A stretch of DNA of 64,000 bases. Origin: Cephalotrichum gorgonifer (Eukaryota > Ascomycota > Sordariomycetes > Microascales > Microascaceae). Below are positions 1-12,722 of this stretch, piece by piece. Under the pieces are notes generated by a model. That model saw nothing but the letters and a program-made list of their open reading frames with translations, had not been told where the DNA came from and ran no database searches. The stretch spans positions 1 through 64,000 of the forward strand of contig ONZQ02000004.1 of assembly GCA_900312665.1 (NCBI GenBank), read 5' to 3'. The translations under genes and the position numbers were made by a program. Numbering within the stretch: the stretch's first letter is position 1; every line of letters starts with the position of its first letter.

Positions 1-905
1 GCACTTGATAGATATTATAATCCTCTATCTAAGGGCCTAGTTAAGGATAGATATTATAATCCTCTATCTAAGGGCCTAGTTAATAGCTTAAACTATATTC
101 TTTTAGAGAGCTGTTAGCTATATTAATAGCTAGATTAGAATCTCTAATTATAATTTCTGATTTAATATACTCTAGGAATATCTTAGCTAGAGATTTAATC
201 AATAGCTAGATTATAAATATATTAATATATCAATATAGATATAGTTTCTTTAAATCAGGATAGATAAAGCTAAAATCTATTTGATATTAGCTCTAATCTA
301 GAAGATAGCTAAATTAAATATAGGTTTTTAAATTATCTTAGATAGAGTAGCTTTACTAGATATCTATATTGAATATTCAATGAAGGTCAATAAGGATAGA
401 TTAGATATTATAGTTATATATAACTAGCTAGAACTTAAAATTAATAATTTAATAAATAGAGTTATTTATATACTATCCTTCTTAGTTGAAAATTAATCCT
501 AGAGCTATTATTTACTAGCCTTTCTATAATATATCTCAAGAAGTACTGAGGTCTATCTCCTCCCCTTAGATTCTAGTACTTGTTACTGCCTGCTGTAATA
601 TATAGTTAGAGAAATCTTGTAATATCTTAGCTGCAGGAGAGCAAGAAGCCTCTGCTAGGATATAGCTTTTACCCTCTTGATGTTATTAGTATCCTAAACT
701 TAATATATATATAGAACTATATACTTAGTAAAAAAATTAGTATATATATAAATAATAATACTAATATTTATCTCTTTATTTTACGTTAATAATAGCTATT
801 AATAAACTTTACTAAGTAAATTAAAGTTGTAGTTAGCTTTTAGATATTATATTCTATATATATATGTATATATATATATAAGTATTAACTTCCAACTTTT
901 CTTTA
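1..905. other. AT-rich, RIP-like island
   Basis: Nearly all of this stretch is A and T, with very frequent TpA steps and short words such as tatata, tagctag and tctata. It has no sizeable open frame. Composition changes abruptly near 905 to the normal mixed base content of the rest of the window. In filamentous ascomycetes this usually marks repeats destroyed by repeat-induced point mutation, often at chromosome ends, centromeres or transposon nests. I cannot identify the ancestral element: no terminal repeats or recognisable transposase remain. Confidence 0.7.
7..84. repeat. Two-copy 39-bp tandem direct repeat
   Basis: Copies at 7-45 and 46-84 are identical except for the last base. The unit starts gatagatattataatcctc and ends with gggcctagttaa plus one base. 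It sits inside the AT-rich island. The repeat may continue to the left of the window, since the sequence begins only six bases before copy one. Confidence 0.9.
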
Positions 906-1189
906 AATTCATCTTCTGGCTTTGCTCAGACACCACGCTCTCGCTGTGTCGTAGACTCTGTCCATACTATGCCAGAGACAGTGTGGCAGACTGAGAGGCA
1001 CCTTCTGACTTTGGTTACACACCCCACTCACACTGCACAGCCGATAAATGGAGAGGAGCCCCCTTCCCCAGTATCCATACTCCGACAATCTCCCCATACC
1101 CCAAGCCCGCCGTCAAGAGAAAGGTCCCATTTTCGTCTTGACGGCATACTATGCTGATAGACCCTTGCCGAAGGAGGAGCCGCATCAAC

Positions 1190-2066
1190 ATGTCGACAAC
1201 GACGTTCCAGACCGTTCACAAGGCCGACGGTGACCGCGAGAAGTGGGAGGAAGCTGCAAAGCTGTTCAGTGAGAACTATGGAGTCTGGGGCCCGGGCTCT
1301 GGAAGAGAAGGTATGCCTATCCACTTCCACTGGATGTCCCCATACATCTGAGACGATCGCCCAGGGAAGCGCGTCAAGCTCGGCAAACAGCGGCTCGTAG
1401 AGCAGTATCTTCCCGGCGAGAGAAGCACCTACACGAGTGTTCTTGTCAACGGCAAGTTGGCAGGGCAGGCATTTGCTAGCCGCTGGGAGTACGACGGCAA
1501 GACCGTTTGCTGAATCACCCAGCTTGTGGTACATCGAGACTACCGTCGGCGGGGACTTGCAACGTCCCTTTTGTACCAGCTGAGGGAGGACGAGGATGAG
1601 ATTTTCGGCATCATGAGCTCTCACCCGGCTGCATGCCTCGCAGCTGCGAACGCCTATTCCAGTATGGTAGTCCTGTCCTTTGTTCCGCGGAGAGTTCTCC
1701 TAGGATAAGAATAGAGCGCTACTAGTATAGTTCTAACTGCGAGCAGAGTCTATCGAGAAGATAGATCTCCCCTTCATCAAGGAGCACGCACGCGCAGTTA
1801 TGGATGCGTCACCCGTTGAATATATCCGAGAGGCAGCACCAATGGGCACAGCCTTCGACGAAGACGACCCTAGCGGACTTGTCTCGGGAGCCGACAGTGA
1901 GTTTTATGTCGACCACACCGAACCACTTAAGGCCCTCGAAGCCGTGCGCCAGGAATGCTGGCCCCTTGGTGATTTACCCGATGGTTACGAGTTCCTCCTC
2001 CTTCTACACCCACGGCCTAGGCGGTCGAGGTCTGGCCCAGCGCGGAAGACCCCGTCAGTCGCATGA
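1190..2066 (+). pseudogene. Broken GNAT-family N-acetyltransferase gene
   Basis: Reading from the ATG at 1190 gives a fungal GNAT-like protein. It includes the acetyl-CoA-binding core TQLVVHRDYRRRGLATSLLY (about 1514-1573), then MSSHPAACLAAANAY. A plausible intron (1662-1746, donor gtatgg, branch ctaac, acceptor gcag) joins it to a second exon with SGADSEFYVDHTEPL and GDLPDGYEFLLLL. Two in-frame TGA stops interrupt exon 1, at 1349-1351 and 1511-1513. The second sits where TGC-TGG-ATC would be expected. Both can come from a single C:G to T:A transition, the kind RIP or deamination makes, and the gene lies beside the RIP-like island. The frame is otherwise intact, which suggests recent loss. 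The true C-terminal end is uncertain. Confidence 0.7.
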
Positions 2067-3231
2067 ATAGGGAAAGGGCAGAACAGATTCATTCCTATGC
2101 GCCTACTACAAGAGAACTGACAATGGCCACTTCCCATGGTGCTTCTTCATTGGTGATGTGAATACAATCAAACATGTATGTGCTGATGCCACGTATCAAA
2201 GCTGGCACTCTTGTCTCATGAGAACCCGCCGAGCCCTTGCAAGAGACTCCCTGCTGCCTCGATGTTTCCCAGTCTATATCGCGCAAGACTCACGGAGAGG
2301 CAGATAACACCTCCAGTAAAGCTCTCTTTCTCCAAGGGATTGTATTATCTGTTCCAAAGCAAGGCACTTTACGAGGGACCAACGAGATCTTGCCCCCTCC
2401 GATTCCTGCCAGAGATCCAACCACATCATCAATGTTTGGAGAGAGGACACCTTCCTCTAACTAGGTCCCCTCCGCCAAGTGATCACATAGCTGAATTACA
2501 ACACAGCTGATATAGAACCGGATAGAGATGTGGGGTGGCGTTATGAACTTTAAGATTGCCTTTAGGACACCAAGCATTACAACGATGTAGTCACCAGGAC
2601 CGTGTGCATGCTTTCTTTCTATTCTTTTTCTGTTTTTGGTCCGGGGGCCGCGGGCTGGGGGCAGTATGGAGAATGCCAGCCGCCCCAGCCCTACCGGCGT
2701 CCCTGAAATGATAGAGAGACCTGGGGAGATGCCAAGCGACGTGTCGTCTCCGCTGTATATCTCCTGGACGGGAACATTAGAGCATGGCGGTTGTGGCGAA
2801 CCATGTGGCTACGTAGACCATCGAATTCCAAATTCCACGCAGGGAGAACACAACAAGGTTGCCAGTGACATGAGAAAGCCGATGCTGTTATCTATTGTGC
2901 AAGAAGGGAAGTCATTGCATGGGTCGCGTATGTCCCATATGTAGGTAGTGCTCAACCCGATCGCCGTTGCTCGCGGCTTCTACCCCAGGTTCTACCCTTC
3001 TTTCCTGGCAATGGTCTTTCAATACCGATCAAGCAGAGCAAGAACACTACTACATTTGCTCGTTCTCCATAATTTATCAGGCCACTATCAGGGTCTCCGT
3101 GTTTCCTACAGCCCAGGCGGGGAGTTGCCATCTAATGGGAATTGACAGTGGCGGGTGGCAGGCACGGTGTTCCACTAGTTTGGCGTCAAGTCCGGCGTGT
3201 TGACAAAGGAGCAACTCCGGGGGTTGAGCAA
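2067..3231. other. Intergenic, no gene seen
   Basis: Normal base composition returns here. Short open frames exist on both strands, but none shows a recognisable domain, paired splice signals or conserved-looking sequence. It separates the broken acetyltransferase from the 3' end of the RasGAP gene. Confidence 0.5.
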
Positions 3232-6200
3232 TTATATAATTATAAGCTGTTGACATGTTAGAAACTGCCTTTCCACTCGCTGCCAGGGGGGGCCTACCTC
3301 AATGAGTCTCTCTGTCATGGCAAAACACCGCTGGTCAGGCTCCCAGGCACTATTCAGAGAGCACATCCTCCACAGGCCACTAAACCCCATGCCCCCTAGA
3401 ATGGCCATAAGGCTATCCGACGAGTCTGGGCTGGCAGGGGGTTGGGACGAAGACATAAACGTCCGGAGAAGGGCATGTGCTGACTCGAGCGTCGCGGAGT
3501 TCTGACAGTGAAGCAGGATATCGTCCAGTATGGCCATGATTGGCTCTTGACTAGAAAGTAGAATGTGGTTAGCATATGGACCTAGGCGGGGGCACGCTCC
3601 ACGCTCGTTCTGGTGGCTTACAGGTGAGTGGCAATGCCCGGCCGGGTGCGGGTTAAAGTGTCAAGCCACTGCAGGCTCCGCATCTGAATCGCATCCTCCA
3701 AATCCTGGAAATCAACCAATTCGATCGTGCTGTTCAGCAGGAGATCCTTGTCTTTGATCAGTGCCAGGTCCTGCAGCTCCCGCAGACTGGAAACAGCATC
3801 GACACCCGACGGGTTAATACCCGCAGTCCAAAGACAGTCTTTTAGCTCGTCGAAGCTGGGAGCTCGTGCCAAGACGAGCGCAAAGTATGGCGAGGTCGAG
3901 ATATCTGCGACCTGCCTCTCCACCCCGGCCGGCTTAAGGTGTGTCATGCCTAGGAAAGAGGACAAAACGCGCATGGCGACGGGGCGAGATACCGTGTCGG
4001 TAAGCCCCTTGGCCAAGCAGGCGCACACGGCAAAGTGGAAGTTTTCTTGGCTGAAGCGGACTCCGTATACATCATCGAGGGGTATCGCGGCTTCCTCCAG
4101 CTGCGACCTTCCCTGCATTAGGTGAGGAACCATGTTCCCCCCCCTGAGATCGCTGATTGTGCTGATATTGGCTAATACAGCCTCGAGGAACTGCGCGGCG
4201 CAATTGAATAAGGGGTGGGGTACGAGCCGGAGTAGGGATATCGCAAGCCAGAATAGCTGTAGCCCATACCTTGACGCCGTCGGGAGCTTGGAGAGCATCT
4301 TCGAAAGCGATGATACTATGGACACTAACATCTCGCTGCTGCCCTCCTCGCCAAATCGACCTACGCTGCTCCGGAGTGCGACTAGGACTTGATAGAGAAG
4401 GTCGTCGTCAACCTCCTCCCTAGCGAGACAGCCCATCACGGCAAAGGCTCTGGGCTGGATCGCTGGGTTGTTCTGGAAAGCGGTACTGGCAACAAGACTC
4501 ATCCATCTCGATCGCCATGAGTTGGAGAGGTCGACCGAGGGAGCAGCAACCGTGCACAGGTCGAAGAGTAGCGTTGCAAGTCTCTCGACAGAGGCTAGGT
4601 TCTGGCTATATTCCTGATTCGATGACGCCGATGCGCCGTCCCTACCCAGGGCTGCCGTGGTCGGGAGGAGGTCTCGCTTCGAATCACCAAGATGGTCCAG
4701 CATGGCACGAAGCTTTGTCAGTCGCGCATCATCCAGTTTGAAAGAGGTGCATATAGAGTGAATCGTGTTCGCCAGGAACCTGTGGACGCGAAGGCGGAAT
4801 TCAATGGGCCCCGTGTTGGCTAGCATCGTTACGATGTGGCATATGTCCGGCAGGTACAGCTGAGCCTGCGTGCCGTTGTCGAACGATAGGCAGAGGCTAA
4901 ACTGGAGGAGAACGCAGATTTCTGGCCACACACTGTTCTCGGCGAGGTGTTTCGTGGGCCGCAGGGAGGAGCGGTTGAGTGCCTTCCTCAGCCTAGACAG
5001 CACCCTGCCCCTGAGCGTCATCGACCCGATACTGGCAATGACCGAAGAGAGGATATCGAGGCCGTCATCCAGCAGGCGGAACCCAAGCCCCGTTTTTATA
5101 ATTTCGTCCAGGAGGATCTCGAGCAGCATCTCGTCGCTAGATATTGCGGGCCATACCGCGTGCTCCAGTATGTAGGCCAGGGAGTGGTCGGACAAAGCCA
5201 CTTCGACTAGTTTACGGAGAATAGAGCTAACCTTTTCGCGCGACTTCTCGGCGTCTGGCTCGGCGACCAGAACATAGGTCCGGAGCCCGGCAAGCCATGG
5301 CGCCATGTAAGCAAGACTCAGCGGCTTTTGCTCGTCGGAGAAGCTGTCCCAGCCGACAAAGAACTCGGTAAGGAAATCGTAGGTGAGCTGGGGTTCAGAC
5401 TGGGCCAGCTGCTCGCTCATGCGAACTATGAAGGCCGAGGGATCGGAGGGGACGGTCAGGTCTGGGAATACGCATGTTTAGCTTCGCCCCCCCAAACGGA
5501 TAAAATACCTCGCCCGCGCGCCCAAGGGAGGGGGAACAAGGCAGGAACTGACCCTTTGTGCACATCAGCGTAGACGCAGTACTGAACTCGAAGGCCTTGC
5601 ACAATGCCCCCAAGAGGTTGTAAGATGCCAGTCGGAGATCGTCATCTCGGCTCGAGATGTTGGTGAGCGCGAGGTTTAGTAGGGTGCCGGGCACGTCCTG
5701 CGGTCGGATCAGGCGCTCGAGTGTCTTATGAGTCCTGTTGTCCTTCCCATACTTTGCCTTGGCCCCTCGTATGGTTTGGAGAATATCGGCTTTCTGAGGA
5801 CTCGTGAAGAACATGACGATCCTACCATTATCTGCCCTGATTCCGAATGCCGAGTCATCCTCCGTCTGGATGGAAGTCTGGGCTTCGTCTACATCGCCAA
5901 GCCTGAAGATGTCGTTTACCGTGGCGTGGAGGCGGAATCCCGGAAAAACATCCGACTTTTTCGCCGTAGTCACTTGTATGAACTGGCTGCCGACTTTGAT
6001 GATCACCTCGACCTTGCCCTTTGTCTTGGAAAGTCTGGTGATTGGTTGGAAAACATATCGAGTGTCCGTTACAACGCTGATGGTTTCGCGGGGGAGGTTC
6101 AGCTGGCTTAGGTGAAAGTGTGCTTGAAGATCTTGAAGGCTGCCAATTAGGAAATACTCGACGTTCTTGGGACTGAAGGCACTGGTGCTGGCTTTGGTGG

Positions 6201-9200
6201 AGACGCGGAGCAGCCTCCGGAAGCATTTCCTATAGGGCCACGTGTAAGTTCAGATGTTCGGATGGGGAACGGATGGAGTGGGCGAGTGACTACCGAAATG
6301 TGCTGTTCATGTTGTAGATATAAACACGCGAGAGCGCCCGTGACAGCTCGACCGGGGCAAGGAGATCCAGTTTCTTGAAGAGGTCATCCTGGGGTTCGGC
6401 TTGACCGTTATAACACGTTGCATCGATAAGCAGGCCAAAAGGCCGGTGCCATAGACGGCTGGCAAGCTGAGGAAGTCGTTAGTACATCGTAATCTCGAGT
6501 AGATACAAGACTCGACAGATGTCGTTTGAACTCAAAATCTGACCTTTAGATAGCAGTATAGCACCGTATCGTAGTCGATATTCTCCGAGTCGATATGGCG
6601 CAGGATGATACAGATGATCGAGAGGCCGTCCTGCGCATTGGGTTAGGACCGTATTGGCGAAGGAAGCCGGCCCACGGGGCTGAGGTGTTACTGCACGCAC
6701 CTTGCTCTCTCCTCCGTCATATACCGCTCGAGAAGTGAGGAACGACTCCGTGCCTCGAGAGGCGTTACGCAGCATGAAGTTCTGGAATCGGGAATATACG
6801 GGGAGGGGATTGGTAGATATTTGAGGCTTGTTCCATGTGACCGCGAGCGGCGGAGGCCCGAGGGTTGCGACAAGGTTCCTCAGCGGTTCTAGTACTGGAG
6901 ACCTACCCCTGGACATATCTGCCGGAGACCGAACGTATTCCCTCCTCTCCGCGGTTGCGAGTCTTTGCCTCACGTGGTCCCAGTGATCATAGAGGAAGCG
7001 GTGCAAGGCCACACAAGACCCGAAATCGAACGACTCGCTTGAGGCAGGGCCGTCCACCTCGGCTGGAGGGACCTACACCGGAGAAAGTCAGGCTCCACAC
7101 GGAAGGTTTTAGACTGGCCGAGGTTGGCGATACGTACCGATATCTCACGCAGAAACGTGGTAACTTTGTAAATATTCTGTGTGAGAAAGTCGTTGAGGGG
7201 AAACATGTACGGCTCCTTAGCCCCGAAGAGCACGTTGTTTGCCAAGTTCTGGACAACCTTCGCAATCAACAATAGCCCGCGTCGCATTGCTTTGGAAGGA
7301 GTTGATGTGACAAGCCCCTCAACTTCAGGGGCAACTATGGCGGGGCAGAAGAACCGCAAGAAGATGAACGCCCCCACTGCCGTGTACTTAGCATCCGGGA
7401 ACCGCCGGAGGACTGCAGATGATATCTAAGATGCGGAAGCTGATCAGTATGCTGGGACGCAGATCTATGCGATTTTTGGCTTACAATGCTGCATATCTTC
7501 CTGAATGATGTGGGCATGTTGTCCGCTGACGAGCATATATCGTCGATGAAAACCTTGGCTACTATTTGAAGCTGGAGGGCGTTCTTCTGGAGTTCTTCGG
7601 AGGAGCTGACCCTCGCCGGATCCAGCTCCAGATCTAGATCATTGGATGTGAGCATAAGTCGTTCAACTACCTTCTGCAGTGTGTCCCGAAGATAGGGAGT
7701 CCCTTTCCACTTTGCATAAATCGAGAGCATCTTCGTAGCCACGCAGTTACGACGGAGGAGCTCGGACTCGTTCTCTGAAACCAATAAATGCTTCGTTAGC
7801 TACCCACAATTTCGGACACGGAGGCAGAGATGAGGGAGGTCGAGTAGGGAACAAACCAGTATTTTCTACTTCCTGCTTGATTAACGACTCTAGGAGCTGG
7901 AAGCTTAAGCCGCGATGCTCGAAGATGGTGAGGAGAGAGACGGTCAGTTCATCAACCTCGCTCGTGGGACAGACGGCACCCATTGCCGCCGCGAGAGGGA
8001 TATCTTTCGTCAACAACTTCGCGTGGACGATTAGCAGGGCCCTGGCGATCCAAAGGATGAAGGTGACTCACATCTAGCAACTCATCATACTTCTCGCTCA
8101 CGGCAGCATCGCTGAGGTTGTTGAACTCAGTGCCCTGTATTAAAATATTGTAGAGGACCTTTACAAATGCCGTGCGGATCTCGACGTTGTCATGGTATCC
8201 GATGTTCAATGAGTGCTTGAGCCCAACATCGATGTTCGCGCTCAAAAGGTTGGACAGGATGGTGATGGCCAGTTCCGACGTTGTACTTCCCTCGTCTCGG
8301 TTGGTGAGGCTATGTACTCCCGTCTCGTTCCGCCTCGTCTCTCGCGGCTCGTAGTTGAGAAGGGATAGGAACCGTGTGAAGTAAGTCAGGAACATTTGCG
8401 ACTTCAGTTCACTCATCCCCGCGTCTCCTTGGCCGTCGGCTGGCTGAAGTGGGAGTCTGAATGTCAGATCCGCCAGGGAACGAAGGCAAGCCTTGTCTAG
8501 ATCCCTCTGCACCCTGGAAGACTGGTCAAGCCTGGACGAGGCTAAGTCGTCGTTGCGTGCAGCTCGGGGATCGGCTATCCAGCGGAAAATAGATTCCAGT
8601 AACTGGTTACGGATTCGGACGTCGTCTCGCAGATTGAGATGTTCCTTCCTTTTCGTCACTACTTCGCAGAGCTGACATACTTTGATCTTCACCTTTTTGA
8701 TATTGGTGTTGTCGGCCATTCCGTCTAGGAACTTGGCAAAGTCAAGAGTAAGTGCGCCGAGGTGGACCGAGGATGCCGCCCCGAGATCGGCCGGGCTATC
8801 GAGCCTCTCGACTAACCCCCTGAGGAGCGAAGACGTTTGTTCAGCAAATATGGTTTCAGCGTCGTATCCCCTCTCTGGCCGGGATAGACGACCGTCAAAT
8901 AGAGCCTCTAGTTCGGACTCGAGAGCCTTGAAAAGGGGCTGATAGAGTGCTGGCGAAATCTCCGCGGTCAGGACTTCTCTAGTTGCTTCGCGAACACGAA
9001 CATCGGAACAGGCCAGAAGACGGATGCTGAGACGTAAATACCGAGTTAGGAGGGGCTCGTCGTGGTCCTCGGACGAAAGTCTATCGATCCACCGGAGGCC
9101 ACTGAGTGTGGGCTCCTCCAGAAGGGGTGCCTGTCCGGCGGTGCAGATCCCCCCTAAAGAGGCTAGAAAGCCAGAGTAATTGCGCCATTCCGTGAAAGCC

Positions 9201-11917
9201 TTCCCCTCCACGGACCCTGCCGTGGCCGATGACAGCTCTTTCGCCAGATGGGCCCATATCTCGAACCCAAGCTCCCAGGCGGAGAGAATACCACTGGTAG
9301 GACACTGGAGGAGACGGAGAAGCCCGCGAACTCTTTTCTGGAATGCCACCACGCCAGTGAGACGGAATTCCCGAGATGCAAGTTCCCGGAAGACCGCCGA
9401 GTTCCGTAGCAGACCGGTGACAGGCTTTGATGCAGTGGAAGCTTTCTCAATAGCCGAGCACTCTTCAATGAAGTACCCGATGCACGTGGTTACTAGCTGG
9501 CAAATTTCTAGGTCTGCAGAGCAGAGAGAGACAAGAAGAGCCATTTCTAGTTCTGACGCAGCGGCGGCAAGCTCGGGAGACTCGTCGCCAATATCGGCCA
9601 ATTCCTATCCATGTTTAAGTAGGTCTTCTCTTTATAATGTTAGTGCGGGGCCGAACATACTGGTATCGACTTCAGGAGCAAAACGCGGGCCTCCAGGGAG
9701 TCTCCAACTGCCATCAGCTCGGTGTGATTTCGCGATGCTCTAACGCTGCCGCTTATAGCGTATAGGACGGCGGAACTATCTCGCCACCATTAGCACCTCT
9801 AGTAAGAAGCTCCCGAGTGACGGGGAGATGTCACGGTAACGGTTTGGCCACACCTTCTTCTCCAAAATTCTTGCTTCAAGAGGGGTGGGACGCGTTTCCT
9901 CCGTGCGTGCAGATTCTTCACAGCGCGGGGCGCAAGGAAAAGCCGCTTCGCGACGCTGCTAGCTCGGAGGCGGATATCGTCGCGAGGGGAGGCAAGGCAA
10001 AGGAGGAATGAGCCAAATATGTCGTCGAAGACGTCGCGGTCATCCGTATTGTGCGCAAGGTCGAATAATGAATCGGGAGATGCATCCATGAACCGAAGGA
10101 TATCGCGTGCCATGAAGGCCGGGTCGTTAGACTCGATCGATTCCTCCTGGGGACCTCGATCTTCGTCGGTAGGGGCGGACTCAAGGGCAGCCATGGCCTG
10201 GTAGCCAGGTCAGTACGTGTAGGGGGACAGTCTGGAGGTATGTAGGGGTGAAGCGGGCTTACTTGAAACTGCTCCCTCATGAATGGAGCCGAGGCCGCAA
10301 AGACCTGTTCATACTTTGCGGGATCGTTTTGCTTTGCGAAATAACAGCACCCCTGGATAACCGCCAACTTGAAGCTAACGGGGGCCGAGGGCACTAAGCA
10401 TGATTGTACGAAAGAATCTACTGAACTGTCTAGGTTCAGCTGCGTGACGCTTACGAATGCGGCGGTCATCAGGTCCTGCTCGAAGCCCGCGGCGTCTAGC
10501 GCGGAAGAAGCGCGGCGGAAAACGGCGTCTCGCACTTCGGCTTGAACATCCATCGCGAAGCTCACAAGAGCCGCATCGCTTTCAGGATCGAAGTGCCTGG
10601 CAGCCCTCAGTAGGGATACTAGGCAGTAGCAGGCGTGTTCATTTCGGTTTCGGAGGGACTTCCGAAGGGTATCAAGGAATGCTACCTTCTTTGACATGCT
10701 GCTACTCTTGACTTGACGTAGGTTGATGGCTACCTCAAAGGCGTCGGGTATTAGGAACAGAAGGGCAATTTGAAGCGGATAGATGACAGCTTTCCGTCTC
10801 CCGTTGTCTATAGCGGCCTGGGTCATGTCGAAAAGAGTGTCCACGCTCCCGTCGAGCCTCTTACGGAGGTTGTGGAGCTGGATAAACTCATCCGGATGTC
10901 GGTCAACCCAGCGGGAGATTAACTGAGATGTGACGATGCAGACGGTATTCTGGAAGGGCTTCCTGAAATGAAGAAAATTGGAACATATCTCCTGTATTAC
11001 CAGGCCGAGCTTACGCCCGTCGACCTCGAAGAAGGAAAGGAGACGGAGAAAGACCAAGGCAGAGCTTTCCTCATCGCTAACTGGAAAGGCCTGGCCGGCG
11101 GGATTGGTCTGAGAGGCGGAGGGGGTAGGCCGCAACACATATAGGGCTTGTCTGAGGTAGTCAAAGGAACATGGCCAGTTGGATGCCGTGATATACTCCA
11201 CAATACCCCGGATATATGACTCTAGGAGGGGATGCCCTATTGGCGACGAATCGAGCTTGGATGGCCCTTTCAGGGTTCTCGACGGGGCATCCCCTTCCGA
11301 TGCTATGGTGTCCCCGAGGATGGTGTGTGCTGGGAGAACTAAACCCTCCGGTAGCGGATTTAGGAGATGTTTGAAGAGGTCTAGAAAGCGAGTGGCTAGG
11401 CCGTCATCTAGGTGTGCTGGTGTCGACTGTAGAGCTCCACGGGAGAGCTCGCCGATGTGGGGGGTACCGTGCTTTGACAGGCTGTCTGAGACGCCTGGGG
11501 GGTGGCGGTTTGCGGAGCAGCAGTCGGATGTCAGGGACACGAGATATCGGAGGGAGTGTGAGACATGCGGGGGGGTGTCATTCAAGGACTTGTAGGAGCT
11601 AGTCAGGTCTTCGAGGTGGGGTAGGATGGTCTCCAAGACCAAGGAGATATTCGTGGCACTGATTTGAACCAGAGTCGACCTGGATGTAGAGACAATGCTG
11701 TCCTGGAGGAGCTCTTGGCTGGTCGCGCCAGTGCGGTGGGGAAGCTGTTGGGGAGGCGAACACGGTTAGGTTAGCCTTTGCCCTTCGTTGCTATCGCATG
11801 CGCAGGCGCAGGCGCGCGCGCGCGGGAGGGGGAGAGAAAGAAGCATAGGCACCATACCCTGGCAGCAAGCCTATCGACGAGGCACCCCACAAGACTCCCG
11901 TCTCCATTCGCGGACAT
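3232..11917 (-). CDS. Ira/neurofibromin-type Ras GTPase-activating protein
   Basis: This is a giant RasGAP of about 2,580 residues that switches Ras off; fungal Ira/Nf1 proteins restrain Ras-cAMP signalling. About 14 exons can be followed. The start is MSANGDGSLVGCLVDRLAAR (11917-11858), then 11744-10263, 10197-9854, 9775-9661, 9604-8072, 8016-7857, 7774-7485, 7425-7138, 7072-6701 and smaller downstream exons. The GAP domain runs from LLTKDIPLAAAMGA through the arginine-finger region ELLRRNCVATKML to the signature FIFLRFFCPAIVAPE near 7377-7330. Downstream come NF1-like FMLRNASRGTESFLTSR, a Sec14/CRAL-TRIO-like part (about 6630-6300) and a PH-like part, then a long helical C-terminal region. 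The catalytic motifs look intact, so the protein should be active. An apparent frame break near 9.8 kb is resolved by an intron at 9853-9776. The extreme C-terminus is the least certain part. Confidence 0.93.
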
Positions 11918-12722
11918 GGTCGAGGGCGTCAAGATTCTTCGTACCAATCATCACAGCACAGCACGGACGCAATCACTCTGGGCGATTGTGGCTGACCATG
12001 GGAATCTCCTGGGCCTTTCCGGTGTATTTGGAGCCCTTGGGGCGTCGATACTGGTCAGGTGAAGGCGGACGAATGCGAGAGAGGGAGTGCGAAGGGATGC
12101 GACGATACTGGCGAGGGAATTGGAGCGCCATGCGCCTCGAGACTGACTGCACGCAGTAGAAGCAGCGGTCCCACCAAAGCGGATGGAGAGGCCAGGATCA
12201 ATGCGCTGGTTGAAACTACCCCTCACTTCAGGCACGGACGGTTGTGACGCGATAATTGGCTATTATTTCCCGATCCCTCTCATAGCATGCCCCACCAATC
12301 CTGGGGCAATTGGCTACCGCAACATACTCGAACATTACGAACTGATACGGACCAAGGACCTCGTAATAGTTAATCAATAATCTCGTCTTGCACTCGACTT
12401 GTATTGTGAACCTCCTTGGAAAATGCAACCTACTCTGTAACACGCGACCTTCGCATACGACCTGAGAACACTTGCAAGACGTACGTGACAAGACAAGCAC
12501 CCGCGGCATGGCATACGCATCTGAAGCTTCTACCTACAGCTTATATCTAACCGATGCCCCCTTTCCTCTTGCAGAAATGCAGAACAGCACATGACTAAAC
12601 CGCGGACATCTTACATTCAGATTGATCCGGGGGAGGGGTCTCCAATCGCGTCAGAGTGCCACAATGGCAAGCACTGTATACAGTCATCATTGACAGTTCT
12701 CATGCATCCGTTAGTGGCCCCC
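11918..12722. other. Intergenic: upstream of RasGAP, downstream of Rat1
   Basis: It holds the presumed promoter and leader of the minus-strand RasGAP gene and the 3' untranslated region of Rat1. Short frames on both strands have no recognisable content. No distinct regulatory motif stands out. Confidence 0.5.

Noticed and set aside
2636..2944. Plus-strand frame between the GNAT pseudogene and the RasGAP gene
   Set aside because: The first codon is not ATG, and there is no domain or splice partner.
9661..9854. Apparent frameshift in the RasGAP gene between two long coding blocks
   Set aside because: An intron at 9853-9776 (donor gtgtgg, acceptor gatag) plus a 115-nt exon restores the frame and gives continuous family-like sequence, so no break is needed.
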